DNA of 64,000 bases from Porticoccaceae bacterium (GTDB taxonomy: Bacteria > Pseudomonadota > Gammaproteobacteria > Pseudomonadales > Porticoccaceae), in assembly GCA_021773435.1 (NCBI GenBank), contig JAJFKC010000014.1, forward strand, positions 1 through 64,000, written 5' to 3'. Shown one piece after another: positions 34,008 to 42,769 of the stretch (the first letter of the stretch is position 1; every line of letters begins with the position of its first letter). Both the position numbers and the translations under genes were made by a program. The notes beneath the pieces were generated by a model. The model did no database searches. It worked only from the letters and a program-made list of their open reading frames with translations, and was not told where the DNA came from.

Positions 34008-35516
34008 TCAGTTGCTGTCGGTGGTCAATAAATCTTCCGGCCAGATGGGTTCGAGTGCGGCCAGCAAATTCTTGCCTTTATTTTTAAAAATGATCGCGGC
34101 TGATTCTTTGGTAAGTGTTAGAGAAAATCGTGGCTCCGCCTTTTTTGCGTTATATAACGCTTGTTGTGCACCCTCGACATCGCCCTGGCCAGCGCGGGCA
34201 TGGGCAAGACTAAGCCAGGTCCAGTAATAGCCGTCATAAGACTTAAGACCGTTTTGGGCAGCCTGCTCTGCCTCAGCATAACGGCCTAGCTCGCAAAGCG
34301 TTAGTGCCCGATATGTCTCGATATTATAGATCTGGGGTGATAGCGGCGATAACAGCAGAGCTTGTTCGATGTAAGGCAGACCGCGAGCGGGCTGTTGATC
34401 GAAAGTCAGCGCCAATCCCAGCATAGCTGATGCCAGCGCGTAGTTAGGCTGTTTACTGATGGCCTTTTCCAGCAGCCGAATCGCTTCCTGTGTTCGGCCC
34501 GTAACGCCATAGCAAGAGCCGAGCGCAAATAGAGCGAGCGGATCATTAGGTGCAGATTCAAGAGCCTGTTGACCCAGTGTATAGGCCTCAGCGATATCCC
34601 TGGCCGAGTCTTCACTGTAAAAAGTAACAGCCCGATAACAGAGCGAACGTGCCAATTCAGCTTTGGCTGGGACATAATTAGGATCCAGCGACAGCGCCTC
34701 ACGCAGTAAAGGTTCTTCCTCAGCCACCAATTTTCGATTAAAGCGCGCATAGGACCGGCTGCCGCGCATAACCAGACCCCAGGCATCCAGGTTTTCGGGT
34801 TGCGTACTATTAGCGCGGGAAATTTCAGCGCTCCAGATTTCGTCCCCTAAGGTAACGGCAATGCCCTTGGTTATATCGTCCTGTAGAGCAAAAATCTCCG
34901 CCAGTGGTCGGTCATACTGCTCTGCCCACAAATGCTGGCCATTGCTGGTGTCAATCAACTGCACGGTGACCCGTAGGCGCTCACCCATTTTTCGCAGGCT
35001 GCCCTCCACCACATAGCGAACGCCTAGCTCTTCCCCCACAGTCCGAATATCCGGTGATTGACCTTTGTAGGCAAAGGTGGAGTTGCGAGCAATGACAAAA
35101 AAGCGCGGGTTACGTGAGAGCAGAGTGATGACGTCTTCGGTGATGCCATCGGCAAGATATTCCTGTTCGGGGTCGTTGGATAAATTATCGAGCGGTAATA
35201 CCGCCACCGACGGTTTACCGGCTTTGCCAATAACCGCTGTCGTATCGGCAGTACTGGCTTGGCCCGTGTCGCTGTCTTGCCCTGTATGCAGTTCGCTGGT
35301 TGCCAGCACTAAAACCGCCAGAAAAGCGATAAAGCCCAGGGCCATCAACGCAATATTGCGCCAGTCCGATAAAAACGCGGGACGCTTGACCTGGCTCATT
35401 ACCTGAGAAGGCATACGTGTCCAGGCCAGGCGCACAACAACAGCGACACCGGCGATAATCGCGATGATGGCGGCGATCGCACTCAATGATGATTCGTTAT
35501 TGGCCAGCCATTCCAA
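34008..35516 (-). CDS. Membrane-anchored TolB-like (FlgO-type) plus TPR protein, paralogue
   Basis: A 502-residue protein paralogous to the 32553 gene. The opening WLANNESSLSAIAAIIAI matches WLNDNESALSAFAAL there. Two N-terminal membrane segments (~10-28 and ~55-70) precede a TolB-like domain, PSVAVLPLDNLSNDPEQEYL (~106-230), and TPRs (~260-490). The start is TTG 35516, directly after an in-frame TAA, with GGGAG 11 bases upstream. No cyclase domain. The gene lies 12 bp upstream of its paralogue, suggesting tandem duplication. Confidence 0.82.
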   Translation of the reverse strand: MEWLANNESSLSAIAAIIAIIAGVAVVVRLAWTRMPSQVMSQVKRPAFLSDWRNIALMALGFIAFLAVLVLATSELHTGQDSDTGQASTADTTAVIGKAGKPSVAVLPLDNLSNDPEQEYLADGITEDVITLLSRNPRFFVIARNSTFAYKGQSPDIRTVGEELGVRYVVEGSLRKMGERLRVTVQLIDTSNGQHLWAEQYDRPLAEIFALQDDITKGIAVTLGDEIWSAEISRANSTQPENLDAWGLVMRGSRSYARFNRKLVAEEEPLLREALSLDPNYVPAKAELARSLCYRAVTFYSEDSARDIAEAYTLGQQALESAPNDPLALFALGSCYGVTGRTQEAIRLLEKAISKQPNYALASAMLGLALTFDQQPARGLPYIEQALLLSPLSPQIYNIETYRALTLCELGRYAEAEQAAQNGLKSYDGYYWTWLSLAHARAGQGDVEGAQQALYNAKKAEPRFSLTLTKESAAIIFKNKGKNLLAALEPIWPEDLLTTDSN

Positions 35517-35564
35517 GGTTTAAGCCACTCCCTGCTATTTTTATGATTATTACGTCACTGCATA

Positions 35565-35593
35565 TAAGCCGCGAAGTTTAGCTTAACGGCTTA
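35565..35593 (-). terminator. Hairpin between the Cys-rich gene and the TPR pair
   Basis: TAAGCCG (35565-35571) pairs with CGGCTTA (35587-35593) around a 15-nt loop. It lies 60 bp after the stop of the 35653 gene on the minus strand. There is no U-tract, so termination is uncertain. Confidence 0.35.
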
Positions 35594-35652
35594 GGCTTTG
35601 TAAGCGAGGTGGGGAACGGGGCCAGGGGGATAAAGGCGCGAACCAGGCCAGT

Positions 35653-36558
35653 CTAACTACGCCTGTCTGAAGCAATGATATTTTGATCTCTTGTCCGACT
35701 GGCGGGAAAATCTTTCTCGCGGCCTTGCTCAGAACCAGACGAAGCTTCTGCAAATAAACGAAATAATTCCATCATCCTCACCTGGGTTGGGTCGGTGACA
35801 ATGGCCATACCCGGCTTAACACCCACCTCCGAAACCTCAAAGGCGCGCATGGTATTGCAGATTTGTCCGTCAAGACGGACGCCGATGCCTTGTAAGCCCA
35901 CGGCATTACCGAGCTTGCCGAACATTTCCAGGGTCAATTCACAGGCGGTAATCACAAATAGCACGTTGTGCTCGGGCCAGTTTTCTCGTGCCTCGATCAT
36001 CTTTTCGCCGATGTAATGCACGGTGGTGATAAACAGCGGGACGACTCTTGTTTCCGGCAGACTATGTACGCATTTACCAATAAAGCATTGGCCGCACACT
36101 GGGTTGTCTGCATCGTGAATACAGGCGTCGGTGAATCTGCCAGATGGACACTCAAAGGGTTTATGGCAATAGGAAAAACCGGCGACTAGCACGCTATCTG
36201 GCTTGACTAACTTTGCTTTAAATTGATCGACATTTTTTAATTGGTAAAGAAAAAAATCACCGTCACGTTTATAGCTATGAGGCTTCAGCAGGGTTTTGAC
36301 CAGGCCCCAGCCATGCTTAAGGGGATGCCGCCAAAAATAGCGACCCAGCTTGCCGCTGTAATCGTGATGATGGATATAAGACAGGGTCTTCCAGGACAGG
36401 TTTTTACGGGTATGCCGACGAATACCGGGTAAGTTGGGATTTTTCCTGAAGGTTCGTAATGGAGTCTCTTTGGCCAACTGGGCTGCGCGTGCATCCCAGT
36501 CCTGTTCTGTCTTGCGCCAGTCTTTGTCACCTTGCCAGAACTTAACTGAATCGCTCAT
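35653..36558 (-). CDS. Cys-rich protein, possible DUF116 relative, function unknown
   Basis: A 301-residue protein of unknown function. The centre carries six Cys in ~35 residues (YCHKPFECPSGRFT, then ACIHD, VCGQCFIGKC), followed by VVPLFITTVHYIGEKMIEAR and ITACELTLEMFGKLGN. The order Cys cluster, CGxCxIG, then a C-E-L motif resembles DUF116 proteins, which may bind Fe-S. N-terminal ~110 residues are basic and Trp/Tyr/His-rich. No signal peptide. I start at ATG 36558 (MSDSVKFWQG) after GGGAT; the longer frame adds nine residues. The DUF116 link is from memory and not certain. Confidence 0.55.
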   Translation of the reverse strand: MSDSVKFWQGDKDWRKTEQDWDARAAQLAKETPLRTFRKNPNLPGIRRHTRKNLSWKTLSYIHHHDYSGKLGRYFWRHPLKHGWGLVKTLLKPHSYKRDGDFFLYQLKNVDQFKAKLVKPDSVLVAGFSYCHKPFECPSGRFTDACIHDADNPVCGQCFIGKCVHSLPETRVVPLFITTVHYIGEKMIEARENWPEHNVLFVITACELTLEMFGKLGNAVGLQGIGVRLDGQICNTMRAFEVSEVGVKPGMAIVTDPTQVRMMELFRLFAEASSGSEQGREKDFPASRTRDQNIIASDRRS

Positions 36559-36671
36559 ATCCCGATCGTGATTTTGTAGACGCAAAAGAGGAAGGTATTC
36601 ATTAAGACAGGTCGTTTAGGATCATTATGCTTAGTCTGGCACAGCACAATAAAACTGCCACATTTTCTTCG

Positions 36672-36752
36672 GCCAATTGTTATTCCGCCAGGTCCTTATT
36701 CGACCGGGATTTATTCAAGCAACGTTTACTCGACCGGCTTTTATTCAATCAG
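36672..36752. repeat. 15-bp degenerate tandem repeat x5 over a stop codon
   Basis: The core TTATTC/TTACTC recurs at 36680, 36696, 36711, 36726 and 36741 (spacings 16, 15, 15, 15). TTA at 36741-36743 is the TAA stop of the VIT gene on the minus strand. As the units are five codons long, in-frame reading past the stop gives KPVE stop, TLLE stop, IPVE stop. Confidence 0.88.
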
Positions 36753-37511
36753 CCCTTTGAGCAAAACACCGATGCCATAAGCCATCGCTGCTGCAAAACC
36801 CCCGATAGCGACGGTTTCTATGCCACCAATTCTTTTACTTTGATTCACAAACTGGGCCTTCTGTGCACCGACCCAGAAAAATGCAATGCCGGTCAGAATA
36901 GAACTCCACAAAAAGGTTTGTGTTATCAGGCCGGGCGACAACCAGTTAATCAGGTAGGGCAATAAAGGAATCAAACCGACTAGCAGAAACGCTACAAAAG
37001 TGGCGAGTCCAGCCTTACCTGCGTCATGATCCTGTAGAGCCATACCGTGCTCTTCCTGCAGCATGGTATCCACCCATTGATCAGGATCAGCGGTGATGAC
37101 ATCAACCACCTGCTCCAACAATTCGCCGTCAAAGCCCTTGTTCAAATATATCTGACGTACTTCTTCCCGCTCACCTTCCGGGAATTTATGGATCTCATCC
37201 ATTTCGCGCAGTCGAGTTTGCTCACGCAACTGGTTTTCAGCACGGGTACCTAAAAAGTTGCTCACCCCCATACTGAAGCCATCAGCAATAAGGTTGGCAA
37301 AACCGAGCACAATAATGACACCAGCGGACATACCCGCGCCGGCGACACCGGCAACAATGGCGAAGGTGGTCACGGCACCATCGACGGCACCATAAACAAA
37401 ATCTTTTAAATAAACTGAGCCAGGCCCGGATTCCAGTCGGCGAGCGATCTTGTCGGGGGTGTGACTGGCCTTATAGGCCTCTCGGCTTTCGTGTTTGACA
37501 TTGGCTGGCAT
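36741..37511 (-). CDS. VIT1/CCC1-family transporter
   Basis: A 256-residue inner-membrane protein of the VIT family, which moves Fe2+ or Mn2+. [22 protein letters not shown] starts TM1 with the conserved Asp/Gly residues, [19 protein letters not shown] is TM2, a charged metal-binding helical region with Glu/His ([16 protein letters not shown]) follows (~95-150), and three C-terminal TMs end the protein. ATG 37511 follows AAGGAAG with 10-base spacing. It is not linked functionally to the ccm genes beside it. Its stop codon lies in a 15-bp tandem repeat. Confidence 0.9.
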   Translation of the reverse strand: MPANVKHESREAYKASHTPDKIARRLESGPGSVYLKDFVYGAVDGAVTTFAIVAGVAGAGMSAGVIIVLGFANLIADGFSMGVSNFLGTRAENQLREQTRLREMDEIHKFPEGEREEVRQIYLNKGFDGELLEQVVDVITADPDQWVDTMLQEEHGMALQDHDAGKAGLATFVAFLLVGLIPLLPYLINWLSPGLITQTFLWSSILTGIAFFWVGAQKAQFVNQSKRIGGIETVAIGGFAAAMAYGIGVLLKGLIE

Positions 37512-37552
37512 AAATTCAGAACTTCCTTTTGTGAAAACACTAACTCGGTTAT

Positions 37553-37580
37553 TTTACTACATCAGCTTTACTACATCAGC
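37553..37580. repeat. 14-bp perfect tandem repeat x2
   Basis: TTTACTACATCAGC at 37553-37566 and 37567-37580, in the gap between ccmI and the VIT gene. Confidence 0.92.
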
Positions 37581-37624
37581 ACCGCAACAATATAAGAATT
37601 AGCTTCAGCGACGGCGCGCTGCCA

Positions 37625-38845
37625 TCAGGGCAAGCGTGTGTCGATGGTAATGGCATAATCTGACCCGTCATCAAGCGACACCGGGCCGAGACGGCCCTCA
37701 AAATCTCCTGATGCTGCCTGTCGACTGCCACTAGCCGCTATCCGAACGATAATTCCCAACTGCTTAATACTCGACAGTTGACGACTTGGCGACAGCGACA
37801 TCGCGTCAGAAAATTCGACCTTAAGAGGTAAATCCGCAACGGTATAGCGCTGTGCAACCAGGGGCATGGGCATGCCCTGCCACTCACGCACGTATACAAA
37901 AACGGTATCCTCTGGATCAGTCAACGCCTGCTCTTTGATATTGTCACCCAAGGCAACTGATACGTTCAGAAGGATACTGCCGTCGGTTCCATCACTGGTA
38001 ATTTGCTTATCCTTAATTAAAGACCGGGCCCGAAGCATCCCCGCCTGCAGGGCTTGAGCCTGTACAGAATCAGTGGGCAGACCTTTGAGACTGCGTTGCC
38101 AATAACGTGCCGCATTTGGATAATCACCTTTAGCAAATGCGGCGATTCCAGCCAGCTCCAGAGCCATCGTGTTATTTGGCTGTTTACCGAGTACTTCGGC
38201 AATTAGTCGTTCAGCTTCATCGTTAACCTGATTGTTGTTTTGTATAAAAAGCGCCTGAGCTAGCTCCGCGTTTAGCGCTGGATCATCGGGTGAAAGCCTT
38301 CGGGCTTGTCGATAAGCCCTTACCGCTTGCTCTGGATGACTCTCGCCCAGTTCGAGGCGCGCCAGCAGAAGCCAGTAGTAAAGATTATCTGGCCGATCTT
38401 CGAGCCGAGTTTGCAAAGCCTGATGTAGGGTTTTGTCGTTGTCTGTACCGGAGGAATCCATCAATTTGCGAATTTCCAGATCGGGCATCGCACCCAGTTT
38501 CGCGTAGAGCGTAACGGCGAGCAGGCACAGGGTCAGAGACATCGCAGCCAGCAATGCTGCTCCGCCATTATTCAAGGCCTTCGATTGTTGATCCTGGTCA
38601 TCAATCAGTAATTGTCTTTGCGCTTCGACAACCAGGGCTTGTTGCTGGTTTTGATCTTCGGTGGGATCGTTATTACCAAGGTATTGTCGCTCAAGATCAG
38701 CCAGGTGCTCTCTATAGAGAGTCCTGTTCATTTGTTCGCTGTTTTGTTCCAGTCCACCGCTGGATTTTTCAGGGAATAGCACTCGAAAACAGGTAAAACC
38801 AACAGCAGCCAGTAGCATCGCACCGGCTAATAACCAGACCATCAT
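37625..38845 (-). CDS. ccmI: Cytochrome c biogenesis protein CcmI
   Basis: A 406-residue CcmI/CycH-type protein. Two N-terminal TMs (~2-22 and ~95-115) flank a cytoplasmic loop with LYREHLADLERQYL, the CcmI signature. TPR motifs (~130-260) bind the C-terminus of apocytochrome c. The C-terminal ~110 residues form a periplasmic domain (SILLNVSVALGDN, VRIAASG). The start ATG overlaps the ccmH stop by 4 bp. It is the last gene of ccmABCDEFGHI and delivers apocytochrome to CcmF/H. Confidence 0.93.
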   Translation of the reverse strand: MMVWLLAGAMLLAAVGFTCFRVLFPEKSSGGLEQNSEQMNRTLYREHLADLERQYLGNNDPTEDQNQQQALVVEAQRQLLIDDQDQQSKALNNGGAALLAAMSLTLCLLAVTLYAKLGAMPDLEIRKLMDSSGTDNDKTLHQALQTRLEDRPDNLYYWLLLARLELGESHPEQAVRAYRQARRLSPDDPALNAELAQALFIQNNNQVNDEAERLIAEVLGKQPNNTMALELAGIAAFAKGDYPNAARYWQRSLKGLPTDSVQAQALQAGMLRARSLIKDKQITSDGTDGSILLNVSVALGDNIKEQALTDPEDTVFVYVREWQGMPMPLVAQRYTVADLPLKVEFSDAMSLSPSRQLSSIKQLGIIVRIAASGSRQAASGDFEGRLGPVSLDDGSDYAITIDTRLP

Positions 38846-39411
38846 AACGAGGGCTTGTCTCCCGGTGGGGGTGTGGTTTCGGAAGGCTCTGAAGCGGGTG
38901 AAGCGTTAAGTAATTGATCTAATTTTTGCTGTTCTTTTACACTAAGGGCATCACCAGGAGCCTGCTTGCCAGACAAATCAGATTCCCCTGCCCTCGTAAC
39001 TTGCCGCTTGATAAACAAGCCAGCGACTAAAAGTCCAGTGATCAATAATAATGCTGGGCCCCACCAGAGCAGGTAAGTGCCTTGCTGCAAACGCGGCCTA
39101 TAAAGAATGAAATCACCGTAGCGGGCTACTAGATAATCGCTAATTGCTTCGTTGCTATCACCCTCCTCCAGCATACGTCTTATTTCACGTCTTAAATCCG
39201 CAGAGATCGGTGAATCAGAACCCGCTAGATTTTGATTTTGACATTTAGGGCAACGATACTCATCGATCAACTGTCGGTATCTGGCCGACAATTCTGGCCT
39301 GGATAATTGATCGGTTTCAATCAGAGCAAATGTAGCTGATGCGGTTAGACCTAAACTGAGAGCCATAGTAATCAGGAAAATGGCTTTAAAGCGGCCAGTG
39401 AAGTTGATCAT
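38842..39411 (-). CDS. ccmH: Cytochrome c maturation thioreductase CcmH
   Basis: A 189-residue CcmH. N-terminal signal/TM (~8-30), then C54 and C57 in YRCPKCQNQ, the redox pair that reduces apocytochrome heme-site thiols. The domain continues ADLRREIRRMLEEG and VARYGDFILYRP, then a TM (~110-130) and a Pro/Ser-rich cytoplasmic tail. The family motif is LRCxxCQ; here it is YRCPKCQ. ATG overlaps the ccmG stop by 4 bp. It lacks the E. coli C-terminal fusion, which is CcmI here. Confidence 0.95.
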   Translation of the reverse strand: MINFTGRFKAIFLITMALSLGLTASATFALIETDQLSRPELSARYRQLIDEYRCPKCQNQNLAGSDSPISADLRREIRRMLEEGDSNEAISDYLVARYGDFILYRPRLQQGTYLLWWGPALLLITGLLVAGLFIKRQVTRAGESDLSGKQAPGDALSVKEQQKLDQLLNASPASEPSETTPPPGDKPSL

Positions 39412-40004
39412 GGCCGAACTTCACCACCTTTTACGCTAACTGTTGCTCCGCCAAAGCTATTATACAAAGCTAGAAAATCCGATTGCCAAACACGCTCATC
39501 CACCACACCGACATGCTTATGACGAATAAGCCCTTCGCTATCAATCAAATAGGTTTCCGGCGCGCCAAAGACGCCCAGATCCAGGCCTAGCTTGCCTTGT
39601 TGGTCGACAATGACCAGCTGATAAGGATTGCCATATTCCTCTAACCACAGCCGCGCTTTGGCATTTTCGTCCTTGTAATCCAGGCCAATAATTGGCACAC
39701 CCCGCTCGGCTAATTCCAGTAAAAAAGGGTGCTCGATTCGACAGGACGGACACCAGGTTGCCCAGACATTGAGCAGCGTCACCTGACCTTTAAATACCGA
39801 TTGATTGACCAAAGGTTCAGGCTCATCAACCGCGGACTCTAGTGGAATATCCAGGCTTGGCAGATTAAACAGGGGAACCGGTTTATCCACCAGCACCGAA
39901 GGCATAGCGTTGGGGTCACGGCCCAGCCCCCAATACAGCATGGAAGCCAGGACAATAAAAATAAGTAGCGGGATAAATAATTTAATCTGCGTCAAACGAA
40001 ACAC
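39408..40004 (-). CDS. ccmG: Thiol:disulfide interchange protein CcmG/DsbE
   Basis: A 198-residue membrane-anchored thioredoxin-like protein. N-terminal anchor (~8-26), active site C85/C88 in WATWCPSCR, and the cis-Pro loop GVFGAPETYLID typical of CcmG. It keeps apocytochrome or CcmH reduced in the periplasm, with electrons from CcdA/DsbD (not seen here). The start is GTG 40004, 22 bp inside the end of ccmF, implying translational coupling. Confidence 0.94.
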   Translation of the reverse strand: MFRLTQIKLFIPLLIFIVLASMLYWGLGRDPNAMPSVLVDKPVPLFNLPSLDIPLESAVDEPEPLVNQSVFKGQVTLLNVWATWCPSCRIEHPFLLELAERGVPIIGLDYKDENAKARLWLEEYGNPYQLVIVDQQGKLGLDLGVFGAPETYLIDSEGLIRHKHVGVVDERVWQSDFLALYNSFGGATVSVKGGEVRP

Positions 40005-42072
40005 CCACCCCTTCTTTGAGTGCTGCGCTCGTATCAGCTTGTGCAGCGCGTACAGTCAATCGTCGATAGCGTTTATCAAGCACGGCAATTACGCCGCCCA
40101 TAGCCATCATGAGTGCACCTAACCAAATCCAGCGAACAAAGGGTTTGACATAGATACGTAACGACCAGGCATCTCCGGCCAGAGGCTCGCCCAGAGCGAC
40201 GTATATATCCTTAGTAAAACCGCCGTCAATATCCGCTTCGGTCATCACCTGGCCTCCAGCAGTGTAATAGCGTTTTTCTGGTTGCAAGGTGGTCACCGGA
40301 GCATTGTTGCGTGATACATCGCTGCGTGATACATCGCTGCGTGATAGATCATTGTTACGTGGCACATCGCTGCGTGACACATCAATACGCCCGGTCCTGG
40401 CCATGTAATTGGGGCCGGGGATATCGACTACGCCTTTAAAGAGGAAATCATATCCGGCGATGCTTACCTGCCCGCCGGGAGATAGACGAATATCCCGCTC
40501 ATCACTGTAGGTACTGGTCAACGCCACACCGATAATCGTCACGGCCACACCAATGTGAGCTAACAACATCCCATAATAACTACCCCGCAGGCGCTTTGCA
40601 CCCAGTAAGCGGCCCTGGGAGGAAGCACTTTTTTGCCACCAGTCACGGCAGGACCAGAGCAATATCCAGGCGCTCACAGTGAGTGCGACGAATACCAACA
40701 GATTAAATGGATAGGCAAGCAAAAATAGCGCACCCGCGGCGATCAACATACTGCCTGCTATGATTCCTAGCGCAGGCCGAATCAAGGTATCTGTGGCATG
40801 ACTTTTCCACCGAGTTGTCGAGCCGGGTGCCATAAATACACCCAACACCAAAACCAGAGGCACAAAGAACAAATTAAAATAAGGTGGGCCGACCGAGATT
40901 TTTCCCCAGCCAGCCATATCTGCTACCAGCGGATACAGGGTGCCCAGCAAAATAAAAGCCATAGCAACGATCAATAGCACGTTGTTGCCGAGCAAAAAGG
41001 TCTCCCGAGAAACCCAGCCAAAACTTGCGGTGCGGGCAATAGTCGGCCCTCGCAGTGCAAACAATAACAGCGAGCCACCGATCACCATGGCCAGAAACAT
41101 CAATATAAAAATGCCTCGTGCTGGGTCGGCCGCAAAAGCATGAACCGATGTCAGCACGCCGGAACGCACCAGGAATGTGCCTAGCAGGCTTAGCGAGAAG
41201 CTCAAAATAGCGAGCAGCAATGTCCAGCTGCGAAACAAGCCCCGCTTCTCGGCCACCGCCAAACTATGAATCAGCGCGGTGCCGGCCAACCAGGGCATAA
41301 AGGACGCATTCTCGACCGGATCCCAAAACCACCAGCCGCCCCAGCCCAGTTCGTAATAAGCCCACCAACTGCCCAGGGCAATACCGACCGTCAGAAAAGC
41401 CCAGGCGGCATTGGTCCAGGGTCGAGTCCAGCGTGCCCAGGCAGCATCCATTCGCCCGGCCATTAACGCTGCCACGGCAAATGCGAAGGCCACGGAAAAA
41501 CCCACATAACCCATGTATAAGATTGGCGGATGGATGATCAGACCCACGTCCTGTAACAAAGGGTTTAGATCTTTTCCTTCACCGGGGAAAAAAGGCAGCA
41601 AGCGTTCAAAGGGGTTGGAGGTAAGCAGAAGAAACAAATAGAAACCAATCGCCACCAGACCCAATACAGCTAAGACGCGAGCCACCATGTCCAGGGGTAA
41701 TGTTCGGCTAAACATAGCTACTGCCAGTGTCCAGGTCGATAATATCAACACCCAAAGTAACAAAGAGCCTTCGTGGGCCGCCCAGACGGCACTGATTTTA
41801 AAATGGCCAGGCAGATTCGTATTGGAATTATCGGCGACATATCGCACCGAAAAATCATCGCCCAAAAATAACGCAACCAAACAGATAAAACTGGCTGCGA
41901 CGAAGACAAACTGACCGCAGGCAATGGGCCTCGCGCTCGCCATCCATAGCCGATTATTGAACAAGGTACCCAGGATCGGAACTATCGCCTGGGCAATGGC
42001 CAGGCACAGCGCAAGGATGAGGGCAAAGTGGCCAAATTCAGCGGTGGGAAGAACGCCTAGTTCAGTAATCAT
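39982..42072 (-). CDS. ccmF: Cytochrome c heme lyase subunit CcmF
   Basis: A 696-residue polytopic protein with the heme-handling WWD motif GWGGWWFWDPVENASFMPW (~230-248) and a C-terminal periplasmic domain before the last TM. It receives heme from CcmE and with CcmH/I ligates it to apocytochrome. Unusual: the periplasmic domain contains an insertion RSDV/SRNN-rich stretch (~565-590) encoded by the tandem 15-bp repeats at 40306-40383. Typical CcmF proteins run directly from the TGRIDV-like segment to LQPEKRYY. Confidence 0.95.
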   Translation of the reverse strand: MITELGVLPTAEFGHFALILALCLAIAQAIVPILGTLFNNRLWMASARPIACGQFVFVAASFICLVALFLGDDFSVRYVADNSNTNLPGHFKISAVWAAHEGSLLLWVLILSTWTLAVAMFSRTLPLDMVARVLAVLGLVAIGFYLFLLLTSNPFERLLPFFPGEGKDLNPLLQDVGLIIHPPILYMGYVGFSVAFAFAVAALMAGRMDAAWARWTRPWTNAAWAFLTVGIALGSWWAYYELGWGGWWFWDPVENASFMPWLAGTALIHSLAVAEKRGLFRSWTLLLAILSFSLSLLGTFLVRSGVLTSVHAFAADPARGIFILMFLAMVIGGSLLLFALRGPTIARTASFGWVSRETFLLGNNVLLIVAMAFILLGTLYPLVADMAGWGKISVGPPYFNLFFVPLVLVLGVFMAPGSTTRWKSHATDTLIRPALGIIAGSMLIAAGALFLLAYPFNLLVFVALTVSAWILLWSCRDWWQKSASSQGRLLGAKRLRGSYYGMLLAHIGVAVTIIGVALTSTYSDERDIRLSPGGQVSIAGYDFLFKGVVDIPGPNYMARTGRIDVSRSDVPRNNDLSRSDVSRSDVSRNNAPVTTLQPEKRYYTAGGQVMTEADIDGGFTKDIYVALGEPLAGDAWSLRIYVKPFVRWIWLGALMMAMGGVIAVLDKRYRRLTVRAAQADTSAALKEGVGVSFDAD
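40306..40383. repeat. 15-bp tandem repeat x5 inside ccmF
   Basis: GTTGCGTGATACATC, then GCTGCGTGATACATC, GCTGCGTGATAGATC, an 18-bp variant (40351-40368) and GCTGCGTGACACATC. All lengths are multiples of three, so the frame is kept; the encoded unit is DVSRS/DVSRN. This resembles the intergenic repeats but is inside a coding region. Confidence 0.9.
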
Positions 42073-42086
42073 TGGTTCGCAATCAA

Positions 42087-42545
42087 TTAATGAAGTCCCG
42101 GAGCGTTTTTGTCCGTAGCCTGATGGGCTTTTTCCATAGCGTCTGCGACTTCGGGAGGCGTGTATTCCTCATCGTGCTTGGCCATCACTTCTTCAGCCTT
42201 AAATATTTTTTCCGAAGTCCAATAACCAAGAGCCACCGCCGCTTCATCCTCGGCGAACAAATCCGGCAATATGCCGCTGTATTGAATCTGAATATTTGCC
42301 GCGCCATCGGTAACTTCAAACGCGGTATCCAGCGAATCTTCGTTACGCACAAAGCTATCGACTACGACCATGCCCCCCACTCTGATCCGGGTATTCTGGG
42401 GAGCTTCTCCGGCCAGCATCTGTGACGGTGTATAAAACAGGTTGATATTGTCACGCAGGGCATACACTGCCAGGCCAATACCAATTGAGGCAACGCTGAC
42501 GATAAATATCACCAGCTGGAGCCGTTGTTTTCGAGCCGGTTTCAT
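42087..42545 (-). CDS. ccmE: Heme chaperone CcmE
   Basis: A 152-residue periplasmic OB-fold protein with an N-terminal anchor (~9-30). H124 in MAKHDEEYTP, with Y128, is the residue that binds heme covalently in the family. It takes heme from CcmC and hands it to CcmF. Start overlaps the ccmD stop by 4 bp. Ends in a flexible Lys/Ala tail. Confidence 0.96.
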   Translation of the reverse strand: MKPARKQRLQLVIFIVSVASIGIGLAVYALRDNINLFYTPSQMLAGEAPQNTRIRVGGMVVVDSFVRNEDSLDTAFEVTDGAANIQIQYSGILPDLFAEDEAAVALGYWTSEKIFKAEEVMAKHDEEYTPPEVADAMEKAHQATDKNAPGLH

Positions 42546-42769
42546 TTGGTTGCACCGTCGTCGATACGATTCGAGTCGCGGTCATTATTCTGGGCACGAT
42601 TCTGCTCACGCTGAATACTCAAAAATCTTCGCTGTTTAAGCAGAGGCCGAAACGCCAGCACAACTAATACCAGGACCGTTATGCCATAGGCAGTCCACAC
42701 ATAAACCCCATGGCCACTCATTGCGAGGAAATCAGCCATCGAGTCAAATTGAAAACTCATCGAGATCAT
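42542..42769 (-). CDS. ccmD: Cytochrome c maturation protein CcmD
   Basis: A 75-residue small membrane protein with one TM (~22-43, YVWTAYGITVLVLVVLAF) and a basic cytoplasmic tail, including LKQRRFL. It helps CcmC and CcmE release heme. Overlaps ccmC by 4 bp and ccmE by 4 bp. The short unstructured tail ends in Asp/Asn/Arg-rich sequence. Confidence 0.93.
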   Translation of the reverse strand: MISMSFQFDSMADFLAMSGHGVYVWTAYGITVLVLVVLAFRPLLKQRRFLSIQREQNRAQNNDRDSNRIDDGATK

